Assembly: GCA_965368405.1 (NCBI GenBank)
Contig: CBDUMS010000005.1
Coordinates: forward strand, 1-64,000
From: S012-113 sp965368405
GTDB taxonomy: Bacteria; Bacteroidota; Bacteroidia; Cytophagales; Cyclobacteriaceae
DNA: 64,000 bases
Reading direction: 5' to 3'
The stretch's first letter is position 1. Each line of letters opens with the position of its first letter. The notes under the pieces are model-generated. The model made no database searches, had not been told where the DNA came from, and was given only the letters and a program-made list of their open reading frames with translations. The position numbers and the translations under genes were made by a program. Positions 26,739-36,605 of this stretch are shown in pieces.

Positions 26739-28145
26739 ATGATTATGAGACTACTAGTTCTTCTTTTGTTACTTCCGCAATTTTTGATGGCCGAGATTTT
26801 TCTTCCCTCGATCCTCTCCGACAATATGGTTCTACAGCAAAATAGTACCGTTAAACTCTGGGGTTGGAAAACGATAAAACCTAACGGTGAGATCAGAATC
26901 ATGCCGGGCTGGAGTGAAGATACTATTCGCACCAAGGGAAAAATGGGTGATTGGATAGCAGAAATTCAAACACCAGAGGCAGGTGGAACCTATCAGATAC
27001 GAATCGAAAGTGATTTTGAAAGCATTACGATAAACAATGTTTTGATTGGCGAAGTTTGGCTTGGATCAGGCCAGTCGAATATGGAAATGCCTGTTGATTC
27101 CATTCACCGGGATTTTCCAGGGGCAATTAATTTTCGGAAAGAAATCATGGAGGCCAATTTCCCGGAAATCAGACTTTTCCTGGTCAAAAAGCAATATAGT
27201 GGGCATAAACAACTGGACTTGAAGGGTGAATGGCTTATCTGTACACCGGAATCTGTCAAAGAGTTCTCTGCCGTGGCCTATTTCTTTGCTCGTAAGCTTC
27301 ACCTTAATTTAGACAACCCTATTGGCATTATAGCCAGTAGCTGGGGCGGCACTAATGCCGAAACCTGGATTAATAGAGCAGCGCTGGATGGAAGACCTCA
27401 TTTGCTGGAGCCATTCGAAGAAATGACAACTTCCAAAGGCTGGTATCCCAATTATCCGGCAGAATGTTATAATAGTATGATCTACCCCATTCACCAATTT
27501 ATCATAAAAGGAGCGATCTGGTATCAGGGGGAAAGTAATAGAAATCGACCGGAAACTTACCCTGATGTAATGGAATTACTCATTAGTTCGTGGCGCGAAG
27601 CATGGGCAATGGACTTCCCTTTTTATTTTACACAAATAGCTCCCTACGGGTACGCAAATGGCGTTCCAAGTCAAGTGATTCGAGAAGCCCAGGCAAAATG
27701 TCTAACAATTGATAGAACCGGTATGGTAGTTACTTCTGACGTTGGAGATCTTAAGCACATTCATCCAAGCGAAAAGAGAACTGTTGGTGAACGGTTGGCA
27801 CGATGGGCTTTGGCAAAGGATTATAACCAAGACATTGTATATTCGGGGCCGGTATTCAAAGAAATGGTTGTAAAAAGGAATAAAGTTATTCTCAAATTTG
27901 ATTTTGCCGAAGGACTGAAGGCAAATGAACAAACGCTGGAATTGTTTGAACTTGCCAGCGAAAGTGGGCAATACTTTCCTGCCAAAGCATCAATCAAGAG
28001 TCAAACCATTGTGCTAATGAGTAAGAGCGTAAAAAATCCTAAACATGTGCGGTTTGCCTTCAAACCTAAAGCTCAGCACGGACTTTATAATAATGCAGGA
28101 TTGCCAGCAGCAGCATTCAGAACTGATAATTGGGAAGTAAAATAG
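26739..28145 (+). CDS. Sialate O-acetylesterase-like SGNH carbohydrate esterase
   Basis: The 468-residue secreted protein has a signal peptide (MIMRLLVLLLLLPQFLMA). The SASA-type SGNH fold is visible: GSGQSNMEMP with nucleophile Ser113, IASSWGGTNAETW, IWYQGESNRNR, and a late DLKHIHPSEKRTVGERLA with the catalytic His342. Family members deacetylate sialic acid or acetylated plant and algal polysaccharides; no sialic acid genes are present here, so an acetyl-polysaccharide is the better guess. The sulfatase gene follows after 2 bp. Together they would strip acetyl and sulfate groups from one substrate. Confidence 0.9.
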   Translation: MIMRLLVLLLLLPQFLMAEIFLPSILSDNMVLQQNSTVKLWGWKTIKPNGEIRIMPGWSEDTIRTKGKMGDWIAEIQTPEAGGTYQIRIESDFESITINNVLIGEVWLGSGQSNMEMPVDSIHRDFPGAINFRKEIMEANFPEIRLFLVKKQYSGHKQLDLKGEWLICTPESVKEFSAVAYFFARKLHLNLDNPIGIIASSWGGTNAETWINRAALDGRPHLLEPFEEMTTSKGWYPNYPAECYNSMIYPIHQFIIKGAIWYQGESNRNRPETYPDVMELLISSWREAWAMDFPFYFTQIAPYGYANGVPSQVIREAQAKCLTIDRTGMVVTSDVGDLKHIHPSEKRTVGERLARWALAKDYNQDIVYSGPVFKEMVVKRNKVILKFDFAEGLKANEQTLELFELASESGQYFPAKASIKSQTIVLMSKSVKNPKHVRFAFKPKAQHGLYNNAGLPAAAFRTDNWEVK

Positions 28146-28147
28146 TG

Positions 28148-30052
28148 ATGCTTAAACAAGTAACCTCCAAAGTTTTCTTTTTGTGCCTGACATTCTATGC
28201 AATGTCATGCAAGACAGTACCCACAACCCCACCCAACATCATTTGGATTGTTATTGAAGACATGTCACCACAATTTATTGGAGCATATGGTAATGCAGCT
28301 GCACGAACCCCCGTCATGGACTCACTGATTAACGTAGGAACTCGATTCGATGCAGCCTTTTCTACTGGTGCTGTTTGCTCGCCAAGTAGATATACGCTCA
28401 TCACTGGAACTAGAACCAACGAATACGGTACAGGCCATCATCGCTCTTCCTACCCTATTCCGGAAACAGTGAAACCATTTCCTTATTTCCTGAAAGAAAT
28501 GGGCTATCATACTTCTAATAATTCCAAAAAAGATTACAACACTTCGGCACGCCAGCGAATTACCGAAGAATCCTGGACAGAAAGCAGCACTACAGCTGGC
28601 TGGTGGAACCGAAAAGCCTCTCAGCCATTCTTTTCGGTTTTCAATTTCAGTAACTCACACCAATCTAGAACCTTCACGAATCCTTACAAGAACTACAAAG
28701 AACGCATTCTTGAGAAACTTTCGGAACATGAAATCATTGCTGATGCTGACATTATTCTTCCTGATTACTACAAAGACACGCCGGAATTACGAAAAGAGTT
28801 AGCGCGTACCTATAATGCCCTTAAAATAACGGATAATGAAATCGACACATTAATTACTCGTCTCAAGAATGAGCAACTCTTAGAAACAACGATCATCTTT
28901 TTCTATTCTGACCACGGAGGTGGTGCGCTTAGAACAAAAACCAAAGGACTTGCGCTGGGTCATCAGGTCCCCCTGGCCGTAATAATTCCGGATGCATACC
29001 AACACCTCAATCCTTTTGAGCAGCAAAAAACCACTGCTCAGCCTGTAACCTTCGAGGACTTTGCTCCTACTGTCTTATCCCTGGCCGGGCTTAATCAACC
29101 TGACTACATGAAGGGCAAGCCGTTTTTGGGCAGGGAGAATGAGCCTCAGGATTTTGCTTTCAGTTCTACCGATAGAAGTGGAGAAGCGCCCGATCTAACA
29201 AGATCGGTTTCAGACGGACGGTATTTCTATACAAGGGTTTTTATACCCTCCCGACCACAATACAGCTGGCAGAAGTATTTTGACTACAGTGCCAGTCGTC
29301 AACTAATCCGACAATACCAAGCCGAAGGAACGCTTAATCCCATCCAAAGTCAGCCATTTGCACAGCGACCCCAAGAATTTCTTTATGACCTTACCACTGA
29401 TACATGGCAAACCCATAATCTGGTCCAAGACAAACAGTATGCCGAAATTTTGAACAAGCTTAGAATGGCCTTGGATCAAAATTTAACAGAAAAAAAGGAT
29501 GCCCACTTCATTCCAGAATACTTTCTTGATTCCATTACCAAAACGACTACTACTTATCAATACAAGAATTCAACTGATTACGACTTTGAAGCTATATATC
29601 GTGTGGCCCAACTAGCAGGCGCAGGCCCTGATGCTTTACCAATACAACTAAATGCGCTTAAAGACTCCGACCCTCTGGTTCGCTATTGGGCTGCAATGGG
29701 ACTGTACCACCAGCCCAAAGAAATCCTGATGCCACAGGTCCAATTATTGGAGGCAGCCCAGAATGATGCTTTCCCACCGGTTAATATATTGCTGGCCACA
29801 ATTCTCTATCGAATTACTGGCTCAGATAGAAGCGAACAAGTTTTAAGAGAATATCTCCATCATCAGAATGACTTTCTGGCAGCTCAGGCGCTTCAGGAAA
29901 TCACGTATTTACCACAAGCGAAGGGAATAGTGTTTCTTAAAGATATTGAACATTTGGCTAATGAGAGACGCACTGGAATGTTATCCGAGAGCATCGATAT
30001 TTACCAATATCTCTATCTGGATGAGCCGCTCTTTTACCAAAATCATTGGTAA
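28148..30052 (+). CDS. S1-family sulfatase lipoprotein
   Basis: The start is the ATG at 28148, two bases after the esterase stop; an in-frame TTG at 28130 would lie inside that gene. It encodes 634 residues with lipobox YAMSC at 17-21. The sulfatase motif CSPSR begins at Cys77, the residue converted to formylglycine, and is followed by YTLITG. Metal-site motifs IVIEDMSP and FFYSDHGGG are present. Similarity is closest to N-sulfoglucosamine/heparan-type S1 subfamilies, as far as I can judge. From about residue 500 a helical tail (DPLVRYWAAMGLYHQPKE) looks like HEAT repeats, which many sulfatases lack. Predicted to be surface- or periplasm-anchored. Confidence 0.93.
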   Translation: MLKQVTSKVFFLCLTFYAMSCKTVPTTPPNIIWIVIEDMSPQFIGAYGNAAARTPVMDSLINVGTRFDAAFSTGAVCSPSRYTLITGTRTNEYGTGHHRSSYPIPETVKPFPYFLKEMGYHTSNNSKKDYNTSARQRITEESWTESSTTAGWWNRKASQPFFSVFNFSNSHQSRTFTNPYKNYKERILEKLSEHEIIADADIILPDYYKDTPELRKELARTYNALKITDNEIDTLITRLKNEQLLETTIIFFYSDHGGGALRTKTKGLALGHQVPLAVIIPDAYQHLNPFEQQKTTAQPVTFEDFAPTVLSLAGLNQPDYMKGKPFLGRENEPQDFAFSSTDRSGEAPDLTRSVSDGRYFYTRVFIPSRPQYSWQKYFDYSASRQLIRQYQAEGTLNPIQSQPFAQRPQEFLYDLTTDTWQTHNLVQDKQYAEILNKLRMALDQNLTEKKDAHFIPEYFLDSITKTTTTYQYKNSTDYDFEAIYRVAQLAGAGPDALPIQLNALKDSDPLVRYWAAMGLYHQPKEILMPQVQLLEAAQNDAFPPVNILLATILYRITGSDRSEQVLREYLHHQNDFLAAQALQEITYLPQAKGIVFLKDIEHLANERRTGMLSESIDIYQYLYLDEPLFYQNHW

Positions 30053-30223
30053 CAACTCATGATACTTGTCGTAGCAAATGTTAACAAGAAGTTAAGTGCG
30101 TGATCAGAAAGTAATCTTCAACAGCTATGGTCAATTTAAACCTAATCGACCCTTCAGGATAGTCAGAATCACTAGAATTTCATCCATGTTATTTAACAAA
30201 ATGTCCATTTCAATGGAATTGGA

Positions 30224-30253
30224 TTGACTTATCATTGAATAATGTGACTTTTG
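30224..30253 (+). promoter_or_regulatory. Candidate promoter of the ricin-HExxH gene
   Basis: TTG (30224-30226), a spacer of exactly 19 bp and GACTTTTG (30246-30253) match the Bacteroidota -33/-7 promoter TTG-N19-TAnnTTTG with one mismatch. It lies 43 bp before the ATG at 30297. Confidence 0.4.
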
Positions 30254-30296
30254 CATGCCGGAATGACCCAAAACAGTAAATATTTGACAGAATTTT

Positions 30297-31373
30297 ATGT
30301 GGCAAAAAGCTAGAACTTTGGCAATCCTAAGAAGGCGAACAGGTGGACTGCTTGGCCTCGTTTTATTTCTCTTTATAATGGGAGGATGCTCAGATGACTC
30401 TCCATCACCGAGTGACATTAATGATCCGAATGAGTCGATAGAGAACGCTGACGTGAGCGGGGTTTTCTCATTAATGAGTATTCAAAGTGGCAAACTACTT
30501 GATTTAAAACAATTCCCGGGTGACGGTGAAAATGAAATGACTGTTGTGCAATGGAGCGCAAACAATTCAAACTCCCAAAAATGGGAATTAAGAAAAATTG
30601 ATGATTACTATCGGATCATCAATGAGAGTACTGGTAAAGACCTTAGCATCAACCCAAACAATGATACTAATGGAGCTTATGTCATGGAGGCCGAATACTC
30701 AGGTAAAGACACACAACATTGGATAATAAGCTACGTGGATGATGACTATTACAAAATAATAAGTAAGGCCAATGGTCGATCGCTTGATGTAATGGATGCC
30801 CTATGTATTGATGGTGCCCGACTTCGCCAAATTAAATATGCCAACAGAAAAAGTAGGCATTGGGAATTAACCGATGGAAGTGGTGGGTCTGCCAATGGTC
30901 AACTATCCTGGAAATGGGTTTCAACTGATGTGCCTGCCGATCACTTATCAAGAATTAATCAAGCCATGAACGATGCCGTTGCGAGATACAATAAAGGAAA
31001 CTCATGGTCTAAACGCGAGCTGACAGTTGAATACAACCCCGCTGTACCAACGGCAGATGCAAATATCAATGGTCATATAAGATTTGGTGCTATCGCAGGT
31101 CATCAGGATGAACAAACAGCTCTTCATGAAATATCACATACCTATGGTATTGGAACCAGTGGTGTGTGGTCAGGTCTTATTCAGGAAGGAGTAGTTATTG
31201 GCCCTAATGTTGCGCAACTTGTACAACTTTATGATGGTGAGGATTCTAAAATCTATGCCGGAGGCGTTCATTTTTGGCCATATGGCATGAATTATCAGAA
31301 TGAATATACTGAAACCAATGCTGTTCGGCATGTTGAAATGATAACAGCTTTTGTATTAGACGGAACATATTAA
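30297..31373 (+). CDS. Ricin-type lectin with HExxH metalloprotease-like domain
   Basis: The 358-residue lipoprotein has lipobox IMGGC near residue 30. Residues about 48-200 hold a ricin-B-type trefoil: YSGKDTQHWIISYVDDDYYKI and RKSRHWELTDG are typical QxW-like repeats. The C-terminal half carries TALHEISHTYGIGT, with His277, Glu278 and His281 as a zinc-metalloprotease signature, and a HFWPYGMNYQNEY segment further on. The lectin part would bind a sugar while the second domain cuts a protein or amide. The position among glycan genes suggests an action on glycoproteins or proteoglycans (inference). I cannot name the peptidase family. Confidence 0.8.
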   Translation: MWQKARTLAILRRRTGGLLGLVLFLFIMGGCSDDSPSPSDINDPNESIENADVSGVFSLMSIQSGKLLDLKQFPGDGENEMTVVQWSANNSNSQKWELRKIDDYYRIINESTGKDLSINPNNDTNGAYVMEAEYSGKDTQHWIISYVDDDYYKIISKANGRSLDVMDALCIDGARLRQIKYANRKSRHWELTDGSGGSANGQLSWKWVSTDVPADHLSRINQAMNDAVARYNKGNSWSKRELTVEYNPAVPTADANINGHIRFGAIAGHQDEQTALHEISHTYGIGTSGVWSGLIQEGVVIGPNVAQLVQLYDGEDSKIYAGGVHFWPYGMNYQNEYTETNAVRHVEMITAFVLDGTY

Positions 31374-31447
31374 TCGTTGAAGGAAAACATTGCAGGTGTT
31401 TTAGAAATAAGCTTGAGGTGGAAGAATAGTTGTAGAATAATGATTAC

Positions 31448-32851
31448 ATGGTGAAGAACTTAACATTTATAATATTTCTCATAGGGTTAACTTTATTCAG
31501 TTGCTCAGATAACTTTACGGATCCTAACGATCCAAAATTCGATGGGAACAATGGCCAGAATAGTGTAAATGCTGATATTACATTGACAGTTGATGCGTCG
31601 GACGGAGTAGATATTAACCCTCAGCTATTTGGCGTGAATAACGATTGGCGACAAATACCTGATGGCACTTTTTCAAGTTTTACCAGCACAATTGATGATA
31701 TTGATTATTCTGTGTTAAGGTATCCTGGTGGATGGGAGTCTGAGTTTTATGCATGGACCTCAAATACTACACCCGGATGGAACAATACCCCTCCAGACCC
31801 TGGTGCCTCGGTAGCGACATTAAAAAACAATGTATCAAACTACAGTATTGTTATTCCAACCGCCGAAGCTATGAATACTACGGTAGGGTCGTCTCAGTGG
31901 AATACTGCCATTGCGAATTTGAGAGCTAAGGCAGCTGCCGCTATCAATGCATCTGAAATTGGTAATGGGATTGTAGAAATAGGTAATGAGTGGTGGCTGC
32001 AGTATGCTGGTGGAGTATCAAGAGAACAAAAACTAGATAAATATGTCCATGTTGCTATGGCTCTTGCTGAATACATTGATAACCTATATCCTAATCGTTC
32101 CTTTAAATTGTTAATAAACGGAGATTATACTCAACCACAGGAGTTTACTAGTATGAAAAATAAGTTTACGACAGCTTATGATGTAATTGATGGAGTAGCC
32201 TTGCACACTTATACAGGATATGTGACCAGTTCACACAATATCGAGGATTTGGAGCAACGTATCATTACCTGTGCCAGTAACTTTAATCCAAGCAAAACCT
32301 TTACATATCTTTCAGAGTGGATGCCTTCCCGGCTTTATAATGAAACTGCACTTTATATGGAAGCTGCTAATATCATTCCGGACATCATCCATATATACGC
32401 GAGAGCCGGAGCAGATGCTGCTGCTTACTGGCCACCAATAAACACATCGATTCCTGGGCTTGGCTTGACCAACGGGAACTACAGTAAAATATATCCTGTA
32501 GGCCAGATATTTGGAGAACTTGCCAGGTCATATACCGGAAAAGCTTTGAAAACAACCTCTAACAAATTCCATTTGGCTGCAGCACAGCCAGATCCTGGTA
32601 CGATTGTGCTATATATTACCGGTGGGCAAGAAAGCGGCAAGAAAGTAGCGATTAGAGTTGAGGGGTTTGCCATAGGCTCCATAGAAAAAGCAGAACGCTA
32701 TATCCCATTGGATTACAGTGACCCTGGCAAAGCTGAACCATATGTAACAGAGAATGCCTCCGCTGAACTTAGTGATGACAATGAAGTTATTATTGATGTC
32801 AATAAAGCGGGGCACTATGAAATATATAAAATAGTAATTAAAAGCAATTAG
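31448..32851 (+). CDS. Clan GH-A glycosidase lipoprotein (GH39/GH51/GH79-like)
   Basis: The 467-residue protein has lipobox FSC at 17-19, followed by the tag CSDNFTDPNDPKFDG that also occurs in the GH16 and one GH30 protein. The body is a TIM-barrel type retaining glycosidase: INPQLFGVNNDW near the N-terminus, LRYPGGW, EIGNEWW with presumed acid/base Glu181, and YLSEWMPS with presumed nucleophile Glu290, then a beta-sandwich at the C-terminus. The pattern fits families such as GH39, GH51 or GH79; the exact family and linkage are uncertain. It lies 74 bp after the ricin-HExxH gene. Confidence 0.8.
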   Translation: MVKNLTFIIFLIGLTLFSCSDNFTDPNDPKFDGNNGQNSVNADITLTVDASDGVDINPQLFGVNNDWRQIPDGTFSSFTSTIDDIDYSVLRYPGGWESEFYAWTSNTTPGWNNTPPDPGASVATLKNNVSNYSIVIPTAEAMNTTVGSSQWNTAIANLRAKAAAAINASEIGNGIVEIGNEWWLQYAGGVSREQKLDKYVHVAMALAEYIDNLYPNRSFKLLINGDYTQPQEFTSMKNKFTTAYDVIDGVALHTYTGYVTSSHNIEDLEQRIITCASNFNPSKTFTYLSEWMPSRLYNETALYMEAANIIPDIIHIYARAGADAAAYWPPINTSIPGLGLTNGNYSKIYPVGQIFGELARSYTGKALKTTSNKFHLAAAQPDPGTIVLYITGGQESGKKVAIRVEGFAIGSIEKAERYIPLDYSDPGKAEPYVTENASAELSDDNEVIIDVNKAGHYEIYKIVIKSN

Positions 32852-33008
32852 TCCATCCTAATAGGAACAGTGCTGTCTGATATTTTTTACCAAAAAGGCT
32901 TCTTATTGACTTTTTAATCAAACAAGGACTCTATTGCATTACAAACTTTGCTAAGGTTATGAATCAAAACTTCTCACGTCATAAAGCCAGATTTATACCT
33001 GTACAGCT

Positions 33009-36000
33009 ATGATTATCATGAAAAGATTAATCACTGGTCTCTCTGTTACGGCGTTGCTTGTACTTTCTTATCATTTATTTATTGATCATACATCCTTAGA
33101 CCATGAGATTCATGGTCTAATAACCTCTGATAACGAACGAAACGAAGAGCGACCTGAAGAAGATATGTCCGTTGCAGAAAAGTTAATCAATAAAAAGCGA
33201 TATGAGCGGATGTTGGATGCGAATCCTGGTAGAACACAAGATAATGAAGCTGCGAGGATTGAAGAATTAAGCACCTATGCAAATGGCCAACTCTCTGGCC
33301 AATGGGATCAGGTGAGATTTATTGCGCCAAATAAACAGAGCTATGGATTTAGAGTGGATGGTTCAGTCTATGATCAGGCAAATGATGTGTTATATGCAAT
33401 TTCCTATGCCGGGCACATCTGGAAGATTCACAGATCTGGTTATAACTACACTGACACGAGATGGGAACTAATGAATCACCAATACAACTTTAAAACATCA
33501 TATATCGAAGGATTTGCGGCAATTGATGGTACTTTTAGAATGGTTAGGTCTTCAGGCGCTGGCATGCAATACAGTTCCGATGAAGGCAGAACCTGGATAA
33601 ACGCCAGTGGTGTAGCTTTCTCAGAAAAAACCTTTGAAGGGGCTGTTTCCAAAAAGGCTGTCGGTAATAGAGTTTTTATTGTAGGACAAACGCCAACCGG
33701 CTCGACCAAAGTCTATTATTCGGATGATGATGGTGTTTCCTATACAGCGTTACCCCTCGTCTTTTCACCTGGAAGTCATAAAATAAAAATTTTCAAAGCA
33801 TACTCTTCAGAATCTGTCTTTCTGGTTGCATTAAACAATTCAACAGCCAAAATTGATCTCTTTGAATGTGGTGTTGATGACACGGAGTTCGAATTGATTA
33901 ACTCACCAGCCACTTTTTTTAATGGATTAACAAGGGTTTTTGGTACCTACCACAATGGCCAGTACCATTTTTACATCGGTGCAGGAAAAACTCACATTTA
34001 TTATTCAGATGATAAAGGTGCTACCTGGCAAACCAAAAACAGTAATAACAGCGGAGATGGTGATATCGCTCCACGCACTGTCCATCCAACAAAACCGAAT
34101 ATAATTTTTAGAGGGTTCCTCGATGTGAATATGTCATCAAACAATGGCGCATCTTTTAGCAATTTCTCGCATATCATGGGATGGGATGTACAACACATGC
34201 GAATGTATCAAAGAAATGATGGTAGTTATTTTCATTTCATAGGGTTGGATTTTGGTTGTTACATCTCTGATACTCCGGATGTAAAATCATCATATGTGCA
34301 ATTAAACAACTCGTCTCCGACCCAAATGATTTATGATGCTGACCACGGGCAGAACTATACCAGTTCATTTACTGGAACACAAGATCGTGGCACAATGGGC
34401 TATATCAATTCATCCAACGAATCTCTTACCACTGATGTGAGAACGACAGATGGATTGCGAGTAACTCTTGGTAATAATGAGGAGTCGGTTTGGACCTGGA
34501 TGTATTTTGGAACCCTATATCACAAATCAAATTTTGCAGCGAGAAATTCAGCACTAGTTAGCTTAGACTGGACAAGCAATTGGTGGGCTTCGCCAATGAT
34601 TTCTTCGCCAAATAAAAAAGAAGACGCGGTATATATAGCTGCAGGTGAACGATTAAAAAAATTCACCTACAATCCTTACAGCCAGCAAATCATACAAACC
34701 GAACATTATTTCGATTTTGGCTCAAAGTCAGGCTCGAAGATTTCCGGGTTAGGATATTCCTCCATTAACCCGGACTTATGGTATGTTTCTGTCCAGTCTG
34801 GAGATTTCTATTATTCTATTGATGGTGGACAGACATTTAAAAAATCAAGTTTTCACCGTGATTTCCCCAAAGCAAATGACTTGACCTACAATTATGCAAA
34901 AAACCAACATGTCATCAGAGCTTCAAACATTGATCCACAAAGGGTTTACTATGCTGGAGTTGGCAATGCTTTTATGATCAGTAATGACGGAGGAAAAACC
35001 TTTACAAATCACAATACCGGCCTGAATATTTACCGAATAAGGGATTATGACATAACTCCTGATGAAAAATTCATTTTTGCAGGTTGTGGATACGGTGGAC
35101 TTTGGGTCTATTCAGTTGATGACGACCGCTGGTATGAGATAAATGATGGAGCTGTGCCATATGTTGACTTTACGGATGTAGAGTTTATCATCAAAGAAAA
35201 CACCGTTAATTTTAGCTCTTACGGCAGTGGAGTTCTTCGGTTTAAAATCGACTCTCCTGCCCCGATAATTCAATATCCGGATGATTTGGTTGCTCAGGTG
35301 ACAAGTGACAGACTTAGAAGGATGACATGGAAGGACCAATCAGACAATGAAGAAGGGTTTATAATAGAGCGTTCTGTAAATGGCATGTTTACAAAAATCG
35401 CTGAACTTCCCGCCAACCAATTTTTATATACTGACAATAGTACGTTAGACCCTGATAATTACATTTATCGAGTTAAGGCCTATAATTCGACCCATGAGTC
35501 TCTATACTCCAACTATGCATTGGTTGAGTTAAAGCCGGAGTCTGATATTTCAAAAGAAAACTGGAAGCTGATAAGTGTCTCAAGTCAACAAACTAATGGT
35601 TATCCTGCAACCAATGCTTTTGATAACGATCCCTCAACCATGTGGCACACACAATGGGGAGTAAATCCAATTCCTGGACATCCTCATTCACTAGTTATTG
35701 ATATGAAAGAAACTCTTGAATTAGTGGGATTTAGCTATTTACCTCGTCAGGACAATCAATGGAATGGGACCATTAAAGATTATCAGTTTTTTATTTCATT
35801 AGACAGGTTAAGCTGGGAAATGGTGGCCACTGGTTCCTGGGAGAAAACCAATGCCAAAAAAGAGGTTTATTTCGAAAACAAGAAGACAGCAAGATATCTA
35901 AAACTCATATCCATTTCAGAAGTCAATGGAAGCAACTTTGCCTCATGTGCTGAATTATCCGTTTTGGATAAAATATCAGAGCCAAGCGTTCCAAACACTC

Positions 36001-36539
36001 CACAATTCGTACAAGCCGGTCGAATTTCCAAAACGGAAATTGAATTGGTCTGGATGGACTTGTCTGATGATGAAACGGGCTTTGAAATAGAGCAATCAAC
36101 TGGTAGCAATTCTACAAAAATTGAGATCAGAGATAAGGATAAAACATCTTTTCTAGTTAAAAATACCAGTCCTCTACTTTCTTATACCTTCAGAATTGCT
36201 GCAATCAACGACTTGGGTGTTTCAGCCTATTCACAACCTATTACTTTAAAATTCATTGAAGGTGATGGGATTTTAAGTACAGAGACACAGTCTTTAAATA
36301 AATCTACTTCGATCTACCCAAACCCATTTACAGATGAACTAAATATTAAGTTTAGTAATCGACTTTCACCGGCAGATTGGCAAATCCTTACTTTAGATGG
36401 CAAAACAATTATGCGTGGAAGTTTTTCAGCAGACGATGATTCTGAAAAAATCAATACTCATCTTCTAATATCAGGCACCTATGTGTTTCAAATAGGCACC
36501 AAATCTGACCTTGAATCTCAGATAATTATAAAAGAATAA
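33009..36539 (+). CDS. Large T9SS-secreted BNR/propeller-FN3-discoidin protein
   Basis: The 1176-residue protein starts with a hydrophobic signal (LSVTALLVLSYHLF). Residues about 90-740 contain BNR/Asp-box-like repeats of a sortilin/GH74-like double propeller (YSSDEGRTW, YYSDDDGVSY, YYSDDKGATW, YSIDGGQTF, SNDGGKTFT). A fibronectin type III domain (about 755-840), an F5/8 discoidin domain (about 850-985, NAFDNDPSTMWHTQW), a second FN3 (about 990-1085) and a type IX secretion C-terminal domain (about 1095-1176, SIYPNPF...GTYVFQIG) follow. It is therefore exported and perhaps attached to the surface. It could be a glycan-binding protein or an endo-glycanase of GH74 type; the catalytic residues cannot be verified. 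It stands in its own unit after a 157-bp spacer. Confidence 0.87.
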   Translation: MIIMKRLITGLSVTALLVLSYHLFIDHTSLDHEIHGLITSDNERNEERPEEDMSVAEKLINKKRYERMLDANPGRTQDNEAARIEELSTYANGQLSGQWDQVRFIAPNKQSYGFRVDGSVYDQANDVLYAISYAGHIWKIHRSGYNYTDTRWELMNHQYNFKTSYIEGFAAIDGTFRMVRSSGAGMQYSSDEGRTWINASGVAFSEKTFEGAVSKKAVGNRVFIVGQTPTGSTKVYYSDDDGVSYTALPLVFSPGSHKIKIFKAYSSESVFLVALNNSTAKIDLFECGVDDTEFELINSPATFFNGLTRVFGTYHNGQYHFYIGAGKTHIYYSDDKGATWQTKNSNNSGDGDIAPRTVHPTKPNIIFRGFLDVNMSSNNGASFSNFSHIMGWDVQHMRMYQRNDGSYFHFIGLDFGCYISDTPDVKSSYVQLNNSSPTQMIYDADHGQNYTSSFTGTQDRGTMGYINSSNESLTTDVRTTDGLRVTLGNNEESVWTWMYFGTLYHKSNFAARNSALVSLDWTSNWWASPMISSPNKKEDAVYIAAGERLKKFTYNPYSQQIIQTEHYFDFGSKSGSKISGLGYSSINPDLWYVSVQSGDFYYSIDGGQTFKKSSFHRDFPKANDLTYNYAKNQHVIRASNIDPQRVYYAGVGNAFMISNDGGKTFTNHNTGLNIYRIRDYDITPDEKFIFAGCGYGGLWVYSVDDDRWYEINDGAVPYVDFTDVEFIIKENTVNFSSYGSGVLRFKIDSPAPIIQYPDDLVAQVTSDRLRRMTWKDQSDNEEGFIIERSVNGMFTKIAELPANQFLYTDNSTLDPDNYIYRVKAYNSTHESLYSNYALVELKPESDISKENWKLISVSSQQTNGYPATNAFDNDPSTMWHTQWGVNPIPGHPHSLVIDMKETLELVGFSYLPRQDNQWNGTIKDYQFFISLDRLSWEMVATGSWEKTNAKKEVYFENKKTARYLKLISISEVNGSNFASCAELSVLDKISEPSVPNTPQFVQAGRISKTEIELVWMDLSDDETGFEIEQSTGSNSTKIEIRDKDKTSFLVKNTSPLLSYTFRIAAINDLGVSAYSQPITLKFIEGDGILSTETQSLNKSTSIYPNPFTDELNIKFSNRLSPADWQILTLDGKTIMRGSFSADDDSEKINTHLLISGTYVFQIGTKSDLESQIIIKE

Positions 36540-36605
36540 GGAATCATCTGACCTGATTAACCTACTGGTCAGCGATTTATAAAAGTGCGCTCAATTAGAT
36601 TTTTT

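Noticed and set aside
28130..28147. TTG start of the sulfatase inside the esterase gene
   Set aside because: The ATG two bases after the esterase stop begins a proper lipoprotein signal.
36548..36572. CTGACC...GGTCAG stem between two convergent genes
   Set aside because: A 6-bp stem with a 13-nt loop and no T-run on either strand; too weak to call a terminator.
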